Below, in pieces: positions 42,763 to 51,500 of a stretch of DNA of 64,000 nt. The notes beneath the pieces were generated by a model, which was not told the DNA's origin, did not search any database, and saw only the letters and a list, made by a program, of their open reading frames with translations. The stretch lies in assembly GCF_003259365.1 (NCBI RefSeq), contig NZ_QLLY01000005.1, positions 124,001 through 188,000 of the forward strand, in the 5' to 3' direction. Both the position numbers and the translations under genes were made by a program. The first letter of the stretch is position 1. Every line of letters starts with the position of its first letter. The DNA comes from Streptomyces sp. PsTaAH-137 (GTDB lineage: Bacteria; Actinomycetota; Actinomycetes; Streptomycetales; Streptomycetaceae).

Positions 42763-43759
42763 GCGGCCGAAGGTCGTGGTGAGCGTGCCGCCGGGGCGGC
42801 GGGAGGAGTTCTTCACCGCCGAGACCTGGCGGCGCCTCGACGCGGCGGCGGACCTGACCGTCCTCGACGCGCACACCGACCGGGCGGCGCTGACCGCGGC
42901 CCTGCCGGGCGCCCGCGCACTGATCACGTCCTGGGGCACACCGCGGATCGACGGCGAACTGCTGACGCACGCGCCGGAGTTGGAGTTGGTGGCGCACACC
43001 GGTTCGGCCGTCGCCCCGTACGTCGCCGAGGAGGTGTTCCGGCGCGGGGTGCGGGTCACGCAGGCCGGGGACGAGATGGCGCGGCCCGTCGCCGAGGTGG
43101 CCCTCGCGTTCACGCTCGCCCTGCTGCACCGCACGCACCGCTTCGACCACGCGCTGCGCACCGGCGCTTCCTGGGAGGCGGCGGGACAGGCGCCGCCCCG
43201 GCACGAGATCCACGGCAGCGCGATCGGGGTGATCGGCGCGTCCCGCACGGGCCGGGCGTACATCGCTCTGGCCCGGGCGCTGGGCGCGCGGGTGTCGGTC
43301 ACGGACCCGTTTCTGCCGCCGTCCGAGGCGGACCGCCTCGGCGTCGAACTCATGCCGCTGGAAACGCTGTTGCGGAGCAGCAGGATCGTCGCCGTGCACG
43401 CCCCGGCCACCGAGGAGACCCGGCGCCTGCTCGACGTGGAGCGACTGGCCCTGCTGCCCGACGGGGCCGGGCTGGTGAACACGGCCCGCTCCTGGCTCGT
43501 CGACGAGTCTGCGCTCGCCGCCGAACTGCGCACCGGCCGGATCGACGCCGCCGTCGACGTCTTCGACGCGGAGCCGTTGCCCGTCGACCACCCGTTCCGC
43601 ACCCTGCCGAACGTCCTGCTCACCCCGCACACCGCGGCGGGCACCGTGGAGTGCCGGCAAAGGCTCGGCGCGAGCGCCGTGACCGAAGTGCTGCGCCTGC
43701 TCGACGGGCTGCCCGCGCTGACGGCGGTGGGCGTCGAGTCGCTGGCGCGGCTGCACTGA
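42746..43759 (+). CDS. D-isomer-specific 2-hydroxyacid dehydrogenase
   Basis: A 337-residue member of the D-2-hydroxyacid dehydrogenase family. The NAD-binding motif is a variant (IGVIGASRTGRAYIALARAL). The catalytic Arg is in VNTARSWLVD, the Glu in VFDAEPLP and the His in LTPHTAAGT. It would reduce a 2-keto acid, or oxidise a D-2-hydroxy acid, produced by the upstream aldolase. It overlaps that gene by 17 bp, so the two are translationally linked. Confidence 0.9.
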   Translation: MTGSAERPKVVVSVPPGRREEFFTAETWRRLDAAADLTVLDAHTDRAALTAALPGARALITSWGTPRIDGELLTHAPELELVAHTGSAVAPYVAEEVFRRGVRVTQAGDEMARPVAEVALAFTLALLHRTHRFDHALRTGASWEAAGQAPPRHEIHGSAIGVIGASRTGRAYIALARALGARVSVTDPFLPPSEADRLGVELMPLETLLRSSRIVAVHAPATEETRRLLDVERLALLPDGAGLVNTARSWLVDESALAAELRTGRIDAAVDVFDAEPLPVDHPFRTLPNVLLTPHTAAGTVECRQRLGASAVTEVLRLLDGLPALTAVGVESLARLH

Positions 43760-43811
43760 TCCACTCACCCACCCTTCCCTGCAACAGGACCAGTTGGAGA
43801 TCTGACCTCTC

Positions 43812-44660
43812 ATGCGTCTCATGCGCGTCGGCCCGCCGGGCCGCGAACGTCCCGTCCTCGCCGCCCCCGACGGCCGCCACCACGATCTGTCGTCCGTGAC
43901 GGACGACATCGACGGCACGTTCCTCGCGGCTCTCGCGGAGCGCCCCGGACTCGTGCCACCGGCCGAGGACCTGCCCGAGATCGACCTCACCGGTCAGCGG
44001 GTGGGCGCGCCCGTGGCCCGGCCCTCGGCAGTGCTGTGCATCGGCCAGAACTACGCGGCGCACGCCGCCGAGTCCGGTGCGCAGCCGTCCGAGCAGCCGA
44101 TCCTCTTCTACAAGTCGCCGAACACGGTCGTCGGTCCGTACGACGACGTGCTGATCCCGCGCGGCGGGGAGAAGACCGACTGGGAGGTCGAGCTGGCCGT
44201 CGTCATCGGCCGCCGCGCCGCCTATCTCGACTCGCCCGAGGAGGCGCTCGCGCACGTCGCCGGGTACGCGGTCAGCAACGACGTGTCCGAGCGGGCCTTC
44301 CAGCTGGAGGTGTCGGGCGGCCAGTGGTCCAAGGGCAAGAGCTGCGCCACGTTCAACCCGCTCGGTCCGGTCCTGGTGACGGCGGACGAGGTGGGCGACC
44401 CGCAGGGGCTGCGGCTGCGGTCGTGGGTCAACGGTGAGCCGCGGCAGGACTCGGTGACCGCCGACATGATCTTCTCGGTCGGCGAGATCGTGCACCACCT
44501 GTCGCGGTACCTGGTCCTGGAGCCGGGCGACGTCATCAACACGGGCACACCGCAGGGCGTGGCGCTGTCGGGCCGCTTCCCGTATCTGGGCGACGGCGAT
44601 GTGATGGAGATGGAGATCGCGGGGCTGGGCCGGCAGCGCTCGCTGTGCCGGCCGGCCTGA
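43812..44660 (+). CDS. Fumarylacetoacetate-hydrolase family protein
   Basis: A 282-residue FAH-fold hydrolase. Metal-binding and fold motifs are evident: CIGQNYAAHAAESG, PILFYKSPNTVVGPYD, DWEVELAVVIG, GYAVSNDVSERAFQ and NTGTPQGVALS. The family includes 2,4-diketo-3-deoxy-L-fuconate hydrolase, the last step of the oxidative L-fucose route. That fits the dehydratase, lactonase-type amidohydrolase and SDR across the iclR gene, giving a full set of enzyme classes for such a pathway. The exact diketo acid is not certain. Confidence 0.9.
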   Translation: MRLMRVGPPGRERPVLAAPDGRHHDLSSVTDDIDGTFLAALAERPGLVPPAEDLPEIDLTGQRVGAPVARPSAVLCIGQNYAAHAAESGAQPSEQPILFYKSPNTVVGPYDDVLIPRGGEKTDWEVELAVVIGRRAAYLDSPEEALAHVAGYAVSNDVSERAFQLEVSGGQWSKGKSCATFNPLGPVLVTADEVGDPQGLRLRSWVNGEPRQDSVTADMIFSVGEIVHHLSRYLVLEPGDVINTGTPQGVALSGRFPYLGDGDVMEMEIAGLGRQRSLCRPA

Positions 44661-44819
44661 CGCGGCTACGGAGCGTGGCGCCGAGTTGCGGCGCACCGGG
44701 GGTCGGCAAGGATGGGATCTCCACACGGAGGCGGTCGCCGGCACGTCCCGCGACAGCCGTCCCGCGGGCCCGCCATCTGGCCCGATTCGCTCGGTTCCCC
44801 GCTCTGGAGGCGTGTGCGC

Positions 44820-45797
44820 ATGTCGAATCTGCCCGACCCCATCACCCCGTACCTGGAGCCCGCCGCCCGCGAGCTCGCCGAGGCCACCGACCCGCACCCG
44901 CGGATCTACGAGGTCCCGCCGGAGCAGGGCCGTGACATCCTCGCGGGCCTGCAGAGCGGCGAGGGCGTGGCCCGGCCCGAGGTCGACGAGGAGTGGGTCG
45001 ACGTCGACGCGGGCGAGTGGGGCACGGTCCGTACCCGCATCATCAGGCCCAAGGGCGCCACCGGCCCGCTGCCCGTCGTCGTGTACATCCACGGCGCGGG
45101 GTGGGTCTTCGGCGACGACAAGACCCACGACCGTCTCTTCCGGGAACTGGTCGTCGGGGCGAACGCGGCGGGTGTGTTCCCCGTCTACGACCGGGCGCCG
45201 GAGGCGAAGTACCCCACGCAGGTGGAGCAGAACTACGCCGTGGGCCAGTGGGTCCTGAAGAACGGCGCCGAGCACGGTCTGGACACCTCGCGGGTGGCGG
45301 TGACCGGTGAGTCCGTCGGCGGCTGCATGTCCGCCGTGTTCGCCCTCATGAACAAGGAGCGCGACAACGGCATCGACCTGAAGGCGCAGGTGCTGCTGTA
45401 CCCGGTGACGAACGCGGACTTCGACACCCCGTCGTATCTGCAGTTCGCCGAGGGCTACTACCTCACGCGCGACGGCATGAAGTGGTTCTGGGACGCCTAC
45501 ACCGGCGATCCGGAGGAGCGCAAGCAGCACTACGCGTCGCCGCTCCAGTCGAGTCTCGACCAGCTCAAGGGGCTGCCGACCACGCTGGTGATCACCGACG
45601 AGGCGGATGTGCTGCGCGACGAGGGCGAGAGTTACGCCAACAGGCTCCGCGAGGCCGGTGTCGACGTCACGTCCGTCCGCGTCGCCGGCATGGTCCACGA
45701 CTTCCTGCTCCTGGACAGTCTGCGTGACACCCGCGCCGCGAACGTCGCCCGGCACCTCGCGATCGACGCGCTGAACAAGGCCCTGAACGACAACTGA
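44820..45797 (+). CDS. Alpha/beta hydrolase of the hormone-sensitive-lipase family
   Basis: A 325-residue esterase. The oxyanion motif appears as YIHGAGWVFGD (residues 89-99; the family usually has HGGG). The nucleophile is Ser165 in GESVGG, the acid is in VITDEADVLRDEG and the His is in GMVHDFLLLD. GGAGG lies nine bases before ATG 44820. No signal peptide, so cytoplasmic. It is 159 bp after the FAH gene and may be independently transcribed. Substrate unknown; esters of the imported carbohydrate are one possibility. Confidence 0.9.
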   Translation: MSNLPDPITPYLEPAARELAEATDPHPRIYEVPPEQGRDILAGLQSGEGVARPEVDEEWVDVDAGEWGTVRTRIIRPKGATGPLPVVVYIHGAGWVFGDDKTHDRLFRELVVGANAAGVFPVYDRAPEAKYPTQVEQNYAVGQWVLKNGAEHGLDTSRVAVTGESVGGCMSAVFALMNKERDNGIDLKAQVLLYPVTNADFDTPSYLQFAEGYYLTRDGMKWFWDAYTGDPEERKQHYASPLQSSLDQLKGLPTTLVITDEADVLRDEGESYANRLREAGVDVTSVRVAGMVHDFLLLDSLRDTRAANVARHLAIDALNKALNDN

Positions 45798-45815
45798 CAC
45801 CCCCGACGGGGTACC

Positions 45816-45844
45816 GGCGGGCGGGCCCCACGGGCCCGCCCGCC
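45816..45844. terminator. Bidirectional terminator hairpin
   Basis: A 13-bp perfect GC stem (GGCGGGCGGGCCC) with a 3-base loop, midway between the convergent alpha/beta-hydrolase and acyl-CoA dehydrogenase genes. It lacks a clear U-tract, as is usual in Streptomyces. Confidence 0.75.
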
Positions 45845-45876
45845 TGCGGCTGCGCCCTCCACGGCAGGCGCCCGGG

Positions 45877-47040
45877 CTAGAGATCCAGGTCGCGGGCGAC
45901 GATCTCCTTCATGATCTCCGTGGTGCCGCCGTAGATGGTGGTGATGCGGGAGTCGAGGTAGGCGTGGGCGATGGGGTACTCCAGCATGTAGCCGTAGGCG
46001 CCGTGCAGTTGGAGGCAGCGGCCGACGATGTCGACGTACTGCTCCGTCGCCCAGAACTTCGCGGCGGCGGCGTCGACGGCGCTCAGGGCGCCGCGGGAGT
46101 GCCGGGCGAGCAGGTCGTCGATGTACGTGCGGCCCACGCGGGCGGTGGTGGCCATGTCGGCGAGCTGGAAGCGGGTGTTCTGGAAGGAGCCGACGCTCCG
46201 GCCGAACGCCTTGCGCTCCCGCACGTAGTCGACGGTCCGCTCCAGTACGACCTCGATGGACGCCATGGCGTTGGCGGCGATCGAGATGCGCTCCTGGGGA
46301 AGATTGCGCATCAGGGCCCGGAAGCCCGAGCCCTCGGCTCCCAGCATGTGGGCGGCGGGGACGCGGACGTCCTGGAAGAACAGTTCGCTGGTGTCCTGGG
46401 CGTGCAGGCCGACCTTCTTCAGGTTGCGGCCGCGGGAGAAGCCGGGCCGGTCCGCCTCGACGACGAGCAGGCTCAGGCCGCCGTGCCGGTCGGGCCCGGT
46501 GCGGACGGCGGTCACCACCAGGTCGGCGTTCTGGCCGTTGGAGATGAAGACTTTGCTGCCGTTGACGACGTAGTCGTCGCCGTCGCGGACGGCGGTGGTG
46601 GCGATGCCGGCCAGGTCGCTGCCGGTGCCGGGTTCGGTCATCGCGACCGCCACGACGAGCCGTCCGGCCGCGATGCCGGGCAGCCAGCGGGCCTTCTGCG
46701 CGTCGTCGGTGAGGTCGGTGAAGTACGGCACGACGATGTCGTTGGAGAGGCCGACCGCCGCGAGGGCGTCCGCAGCGGGGTGGCGGGAGAACTCCTCGCC
46801 GATCACCGCGTTGAAGCGGAAGTCGGTGATCCCGCCGCCGCCGTACTCCTCCGGGATGTTGAAGCCGAGGAGTCCGGCGCGGGCGGCCTCCTCGAAGAGG
46901 TCCCGGTCGACCACTCCCGCCTCCCGCCACCGCTCGGCGTGCGGCGCGGCGTGCTTGTCGGCGAACGCGCGGACCGTCTCCCGCAGCAGTTCGTGGTCCT
47001 CCTCGTAGAGCGAGCGCTCTCCGATCACAGGGCTTGCCAT
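45877..47040 (-). CDS. Acyl-CoA dehydrogenase, LCAD/IVD catalytic type
   Basis: A 387-residue FAD-dependent acyl-CoA dehydrogenase (AMTEPGTGSDLAGI, GSKVFISNGQNADL, QLHGAYGYMLEYPI). The C-terminal motif is YGGTTEIMKE rather than YEGT, so the usual catalytic Glu is missing there. Instead Glu250 lies in NLPQERISIA, the position used by long-chain and isovaleryl-CoA dehydrogenases, which tolerate branched chains. That fits methyl-branched isoprenoid acids. It is 58 bp downstream of the aldehyde dehydrogenase on the same strand, likely one operon. Confidence 0.92.
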   Translation of the reverse strand: MASPVIGERSLYEEDHELLRETVRAFADKHAAPHAERWREAGVVDRDLFEEAARAGLLGFNIPEEYGGGGITDFRFNAVIGEEFSRHPAADALAAVGLSNDIVVPYFTDLTDDAQKARWLPGIAAGRLVVAVAMTEPGTGSDLAGIATTAVRDGDDYVVNGSKVFISNGQNADLVVTAVRTGPDRHGGLSLLVVEADRPGFSRGRNLKKVGLHAQDTSELFFQDVRVPAAHMLGAEGSGFRALMRNLPQERISIAANAMASIEVVLERTVDYVRERKAFGRSVGSFQNTRFQLADMATTARVGRTYIDDLLARHSRGALSAVDAAAAKFWATEQYVDIVGRCLQLHGAYGYMLEYPIAHAYLDSRITTIYGGTTEIMKEIVARDLDL

Positions 47041-47098
47041 CAGATCTCCGATCCGGACCGGTCTCGTACGTCCGTCATGTCGTCCCGCGCGTCATCGC

Positions 47099-48739
47099 TC
47101 ATCGCACACCGAGCCGGCGCAGCAGGGCGAGTTGTCCATTGGTGCGGCGGACGAAGTTCCGCACGGCGCTCTCCCCCGGCTTCGGCGGTCCGAGCGGCAG
47201 GAGCCGCTGGGTCGCGACGGTCTGGGTCTCGGTGTACTTGCGGATGCCCTCGGCGCCGTGGCGGCGGCCGAGTCCGCTGTCGCCCATGCCGCCCATCCCG
47301 GCCTCGATGCTGCCGGCCGCCGCGGACGCGCCGTCGTTGATGTTGACCGATCCGGCGCGGATCCGCGCCGCCATCCGGGCGGCCTCGCGGGTGTCCTTCG
47401 ACCAGATCGACGCCGAGAGGCCGTGGCTCCCCTGGTTGGCGAGGCCCACGGCCTCGCTGTCCGAGCCGACGGCGTAGAGGGAGATCACCGGGCCGAAGGT
47501 CTCCTGTGCGCACACGGACATCTCCTGGGTGACGCCTTCGAGGACGGTCGGTTCGTAGCAGAGCGGGCCGATGTCGGGGCGGGCCCGGCCGCCCGTCAGC
47601 ACGGTCGCGCCCTTGGCCACCGCCTCGTCGACGTGGGCGGTGACCGCCGCGAGCCGCGCCTGCGAGGTCAGTGATCCGACGTCCGCCGAGTAGTCGTAGG
47701 CCGTCCCGAGCCGCAACGCCCGTGTCGCCCGGACGAGTTCGGCGCGGAAGGCGTCGTGGATCTTCTCGTGCACGTAGACGCGTTCGATGTGGATGCACAT
47801 CTGCCCGGTGTTGGTGAAGGCCGCGGTCACCGTGCCGGCCGCGGCGGCGGCGAGATCGGCGTCCGCGCGGACGATCAGCGGGTTCTTGCCGCCGAGTTCG
47901 AGCGAGGCGCCGACGAGCCGCCGCGCGGCCCGCTCCGCGACGGTGCGGCCGGTGGCGGTCGAGCCGGTGAAGCAGACGAAGTCCACGGCGTCGGTCAGCG
48001 CGGTGCCCACCGCGGCCCCGGGCCCGGCGACGATCTGCCACAGCCCGGCGGGCAGTCCGGCCTCGGCCATCAGGTCGCGGGTCCAGAGCAGGGTCAGCGG
48101 GGTCTGTTCGTCGGCCTTGGAGACCACGGCGTTCCCGGCGAGGAGGGCGGGCAGCGCGTCGCCGACGCCCAGGTACAGGGGGTAGTTCCACGGGGAGACG
48201 ATGCCGACGACGCCCTTCGGGACGCGGATCTCCCTGACCTTCGTCAGGCCGGGCACCATGCCCCGTACCCGGCGCGGCGCCAGGTAGTGACGGGCGCGCC
48301 GCGCGTAGTGCCGGGCGATCGCCGCGACCTGCGCCACCTCCTGCCAGGCGTGGAAGCGCGCCTTGCCGGTCTCCCACTGGATCAGGTCGAGCACCTGGTC
48401 CTGGCGGCTCAACAGCAGGTCGTGGAAGGCGAGGACGGTGTCGCGGCGGTGCGCCGATGACGACTGTGCCCAGCCGGCCCGGGCGGCCCGGGCCTCGGCC
48501 ACGGCCGTCTCCACGTCGTGCGCGGTGCACGCGGGGACGGCCGCGATCGGCGCCAGGTCGAACGGCGCGAGGGCGGTCAGCGGCTCGGCGGCGCCGGGTG
48601 CCGCCGCGTCCCGGCTCACCCACCCGCACCACCGCGCGATCAGTTCGTCCGTCACCCACGGCGGCCGGGCACTCGTCGGGACCGGGCCGTCGGGCGGGAG
48701 GCCGCCGGGCGCCGGGGTCTCGTCCTGCTCCGTGGTCAT
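47099..48739 (-). CDS. Aldehyde dehydrogenase (succinate-semialdehyde-dehydrogenase-like)
   Basis: A 546-residue NAD(P)-dependent aldehyde dehydrogenase with ~35 extra N-terminal residues and a basic C-terminal tail. Motifs: VVGIVSPWNYPLYLGVGDALPALLAGNAVVSK, FTGSTATGR, the general-base Glu in LELGGKNP, the catalytic Cys in NTGQMCIHIER and QETFGPVIS. Divergent from the latex-clearing-protein-like gene, it is well placed to oxidise the aldehyde ends created by that oxygenase to acids. Other aldehydes are possible. ATG 48739 has GAGGAGCGC upstream. Confidence 0.93.
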   Translation of the reverse strand: MTTEQDETPAPGGLPPDGPVPTSARPPWVTDELIARWCGWVSRDAAAPGAAEPLTALAPFDLAPIAAVPACTAHDVETAVAEARAARAGWAQSSSAHRRDTVLAFHDLLLSRQDQVLDLIQWETGKARFHAWQEVAQVAAIARHYARRARHYLAPRRVRGMVPGLTKVREIRVPKGVVGIVSPWNYPLYLGVGDALPALLAGNAVVSKADEQTPLTLLWTRDLMAEAGLPAGLWQIVAGPGAAVGTALTDAVDFVCFTGSTATGRTVAERAARRLVGASLELGGKNPLIVRADADLAAAAAGTVTAAFTNTGQMCIHIERVYVHEKIHDAFRAELVRATRALRLGTAYDYSADVGSLTSQARLAAVTAHVDEAVAKGATVLTGGRARPDIGPLCYEPTVLEGVTQEMSVCAQETFGPVISLYAVGSDSEAVGLANQGSHGLSASIWSKDTREAARMAARIRAGSVNINDGASAAAGSIEAGMGGMGDSGLGRRHGAEGIRKYTETQTVATQRLLPLGPPKPGESAVRNFVRRTNGQLALLRRLGVR

Positions 48740-48827
48740 GCGCGCTCCTCGGTCGTGGTCCGAGCCGGCGACGGCCCCTGGTTTTCGCTCGCGTCACTGC
48801 CCTTGTCGACCTCGGCGAGCATCGCTA

Positions 48828-48847
48828 TGTTAATCAAAAATCACATC
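48828..48847 (+). promoter_or_regulatory. Shared 20-bp motif in the lcp/aldehyde dehydrogenase divergent promoter
   Basis: TGTTAATCAAAAATCACATC in an AT-rich patch 95 bp before the lcp-like start and 89 bp before the aldehyde dehydrogenase start. It matches 17 of 20 positions, in opposite orientation, at 51390-51409 next to the TetR gene. An imperfect dyad (TGTTAAT/ATCACA) makes it a candidate TetR-type operator. Confidence 0.6.
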
Positions 48848-48941
48848 CTGGAACAAGCTCCCGAGCCTGGCCGACAGAGCCAACTCCGAGCATTTCAAGG
48901 CGAGATGAGCCGCACTCCCTACCAGGAAAGCGAGCAAGTGA

Positions 48942-50147
48942 ATGGACAATCTCAGTCGCAGAAGAGTCCTCTCGCTCGGGGCCGCGCTGGGCCTCGTGAG
49001 CGCGACGGGCACCACCGGCGCCTGGGCGTGGTCCCCGGCGGGTTCGGTCGCCGGCAGCGGTACGGGCACCGATCCCGAGTACGTGTGGGACGACGAGGTG
49101 GACCGCCTCCTCGCCTCGCTCATCGACAGCGGCGGGGTCCCGGCGGTCAACAGCGCGATGGCGTCGTGGGTGAACAACGACGACCCGCTGCCCAGCAACC
49201 TCCCGGCCGACCTGACCGCCTACCTCCAGAAGGTCAACCGGCTGCCGTCCTGGGCGGATCCCGCGAAGCTGGCCCGCGCCGCCGACTTCAACCGGCGCAA
49301 GGACACGTACCTCTTCGTGCTGTACGGCCTGGGCAGCGGCATCATGAGCACGGTCATCCCGCGCGAGGCCAGGAGCGTCTACTGGTCGGCGGGCGGCGCG
49401 GACATGAAGGACCGCGCGGCCAAGACGTTCACGTTCGGCTACGACCTCGCGCAGCTCAAGGGCTTCGAGCCGACGGGCCAGTTCATCGTGACGGCGAACA
49501 AGACCCGCCTGGTGCACGCCGGGGTGCGTCATCTGCTCCCGCGGTCACCGCACTGGAGCACGGGCGCGGACCAGAGGATCCCGATCAGCAACGCGGACAT
49601 CCTGGTCACCTTCCACAGTCTCGGCACGTACGTGCGCCGGAAGCTGCTCGACTGGAAGGTCCCGTTCTCCGCGGCGGACCAGGATGCCTTCCTGCACAGC
49701 TGGCAGGTCGCGCTGCACCTGCTCGGGGTGCAGGACCAGTACATCCCCGGGACGTGGGCCGACGCGGAGGCGCAGTCGGGCCAGGTGCTCACCCCGATCC
49801 TCTCCCCGACGACCGAGGGCATCGAGCTCGCCGAGGACCTGCTCGGGCTGACCGCCCAGGTGGATCTGGGCGTCACGCGCGGATTCCTCAACGAGTTCGT
49901 CCGCTACGTCCTCAGCGACGAGATCGGCGACTGGCTGGGCCTGAAGCGTGACTACGCTTCGGCGGCGCTGATCCGCACCGTGTGGCCGGCGTTCATCCTG
50001 TTCCGCGAGGGCCTGTCACCCGTCGCGCCCGCCGCCTTCTACGTGTTCGACCAGTTCGTGCGCGCGCTGGCCATGGCGTTCCTGAACAACGGCGCCTCGG
50101 GCACGACCACACCCATCGTGATCCCGACGGGCAACCGCCCTTCCTAG
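48942..50147 (+). CDS. lcp: Latex clearing protein (Lcp) homologue, rubber oxygenase (DUF2236)
   Basis: A 401-residue Tat-exported protein (SRRRVLSLGAALG) of the Lcp/MpaB-type DUF2236 family. Lcp is a secreted b-type haem dioxygenase that cleaves poly(cis-1,4-isoprene) to oligo-isoprenoids with aldehyde and ketone ends. Haem-pocket residues reported for Streptomyces K30 Lcp (Arg164, Lys167, Thr168, axial His198) all line up here with a constant shift of six: Arg158, Lys161 and Thr162 in DRAAKTFTFG, and His192 in KTRLVHAGVRHLL. The length (~400) also matches. The ribosome-binding site is weak. Flanked by dehydrogenases, a TetR regulator and an acyl-CoA ligase that could process the products. 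Another hydrophobic polyene substrate is possible. Confidence 0.87.
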   Translation: MDNLSRRRVLSLGAALGLVSATGTTGAWAWSPAGSVAGSGTGTDPEYVWDDEVDRLLASLIDSGGVPAVNSAMASWVNNDDPLPSNLPADLTAYLQKVNRLPSWADPAKLARAADFNRRKDTYLFVLYGLGSGIMSTVIPREARSVYWSAGGADMKDRAAKTFTFGYDLAQLKGFEPTGQFIVTANKTRLVHAGVRHLLPRSPHWSTGADQRIPISNADILVTFHSLGTYVRRKLLDWKVPFSAADQDAFLHSWQVALHLLGVQDQYIPGTWADAEAQSGQVLTPILSPTTEGIELAEDLLGLTAQVDLGVTRGFLNEFVRYVLSDEIGDWLGLKRDYASAALIRTVWPAFILFREGLSPVAPAAFYVFDQFVRALAMAFLNNGASGTTTPIVIPTGNRPS

Positions 50148-50155
50148 GGCGGGTG

Positions 50156-51319
50156 TCAGAGGCCCAGCGCGCCCACGACCAGCGCGGTCACGGCCGCGCG
50201 GGCCTCGGGGCCGTCGCGCCAGCGCAGGCTCCGCCCGGCCTCGACCACCACGCCGAACCCGGCATGCACGAGGACCCGGGCCTGGCGCGGGTCGAGTTCC
50301 GGGCGGGCGAGCCGCAACTGCTGCTCCCACACGGCGATGTGCTCGCGCTGCGCCTGGACCAGGGGGCGCTGGAGGTCGGCCGGGAGACCGGCGAACTCCG
50401 CCTCGGCGACGCTGGTGAGCGCGGTGTGCTCGAAGCTGTAGGCCACGTACGTCGCCGCCAGCGCGCCGATGGCCTCGCGCGGCCCCGCCACCTCGTGCAG
50501 GCTGCGGTCCACGGCCTGGGCGAGCAGTCCCGCCGCTTGCAGGCACGCGGCGGCGAGGATGTCGACCTTGCCCGGGTAGTGGCGGTAAAGCGCGGACGGG
50601 GCGAGGCCGACCGCGCGGGCGATCTGGCCGTTGGTGACGGCGGCGAACCCGTCGCGGGCGAACAGCGGGACGGCCGCCGCGAGGATCTCCCCGCGCCGCG
50701 AGCGCGGGACGGGCAATGCGGGCAGGTCGACGGAGGGCTCGCTCCCGGCCGCCTGGGCGGGGTCGGTCCCGGCCACCCGCAGGGCGCACTCCACCAGCAG
50801 TTCCTCGACCCGGCGCTGCGCAATGGAGGTGTGGTGCATCGTGATCGACCCGATGGCGCCGAGCGCCGCCACCGCGCGCAACTGCTCCTTCGGCAGCGGG
50901 TGTTCGCGCCGCGTCACCTCGGCCACCCGCCCGACGACGTACCCGAACTTCGCCCGCAGCAGCCGACGGTCCTCGCGGTGCAGATACCTGGCCTCCCAGC
51001 GGTACACGCCGCCCGAGGCGCGGTGCGCGACGGTGACCCGGACCAGGGCGGTGAAGACCTCCGCCGGGCCGGCCTCCGGCGGCAGTGCGTCGAGCGCGGC
51101 GACGAGCCGGTCCGCCATGGCGTGCGCGCACTCGGCGAACAGCGCGTACTTGTTGGGGAAGTGCCGGTACAGGGCGGCGGCGGTGATGCCGACCCGGGCG
51201 GCGATCTCCTCCATGGACGCCGCGTGGAATCCGCGCTCGCTGAAGAGCCGGCCGGCCGCCTCGACGATGAGCTGTCGGCGGTTGCGGGGCCGGGTGGGCG
51301 AGGCCGACCCGACCGTCAT
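50156..51319 (-). CDS. Regulator with two TetR-type DNA-binding domains
   Basis: A 387-residue protein with two tandem TetR units. HTH 1 is at about residues 33-57 (ASMEEIAARVGITAAALYRHFPNK) and HTH 2 at about 227-251 (VTNGQIARAVGLAPSALYRHYPGK), each followed by a helical ligand-binding/dimerisation part. Most TetR proteins are ~200 residues with one HTH, so this resembles a duplicated TetR that could bind as a pseudo-dimer. ATG 51319 is chosen because homology starts there; GTG 51382 would add 21 residues. It ends 8 bp after the lcp-like gene and is divergent from the acyl-CoA ligase. Probable regulator of both flanking operons. Confidence 0.87.
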   Translation of the reverse strand: MTVGSASPTRPRNRRQLIVEAAGRLFSERGFHAASMEEIAARVGITAAALYRHFPNKYALFAECAHAMADRLVAALDALPPEAGPAEVFTALVRVTVAHRASGGVYRWEARYLHREDRRLLRAKFGYVVGRVAEVTRREHPLPKEQLRAVAALGAIGSITMHHTSIAQRRVEELLVECALRVAGTDPAQAAGSEPSVDLPALPVPRSRRGEILAAAVPLFARDGFAAVTNGQIARAVGLAPSALYRHYPGKVDILAAACLQAAGLLAQAVDRSLHEVAGPREAIGALAATYVAYSFEHTALTSVAEAEFAGLPADLQRPLVQAQREHIAVWEQQLRLARPELDPRQARVLVHAGFGVVVEAGRSLRWRDGPEARAAVTALVVGALGL

Positions 51320-51389
51320 GACCGGCCGGACGACTGCGGATACGGGGGCATGGGGCTCAGTCAACCACACGCGTGACCGCACCCGGCAC

Positions 51390-51409
51390 GATGTGATTTC
51401 CCATTAACA
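51390..51409 (-). promoter_or_regulatory. Second copy of the shared motif, between the TetR gene and the ligase
   Basis: On the minus strand TGTTAATGGGAAATCACATC, matching 48828-48847 at 17 of 20 positions. It lies in the divergent gap between the double-TetR gene and the acyl-CoA ligase, as expected for autoregulation plus control of the ligase. Confidence 0.6.
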
Positions 51410-51500
51410 AAATGCTTCACGAGCCTTCTCCGCAGGCCGTATTGACCGGCACAATGCGGCAGCGGCCACCCGATCGCCACGACCCCCGAGGAGTCGCCCC

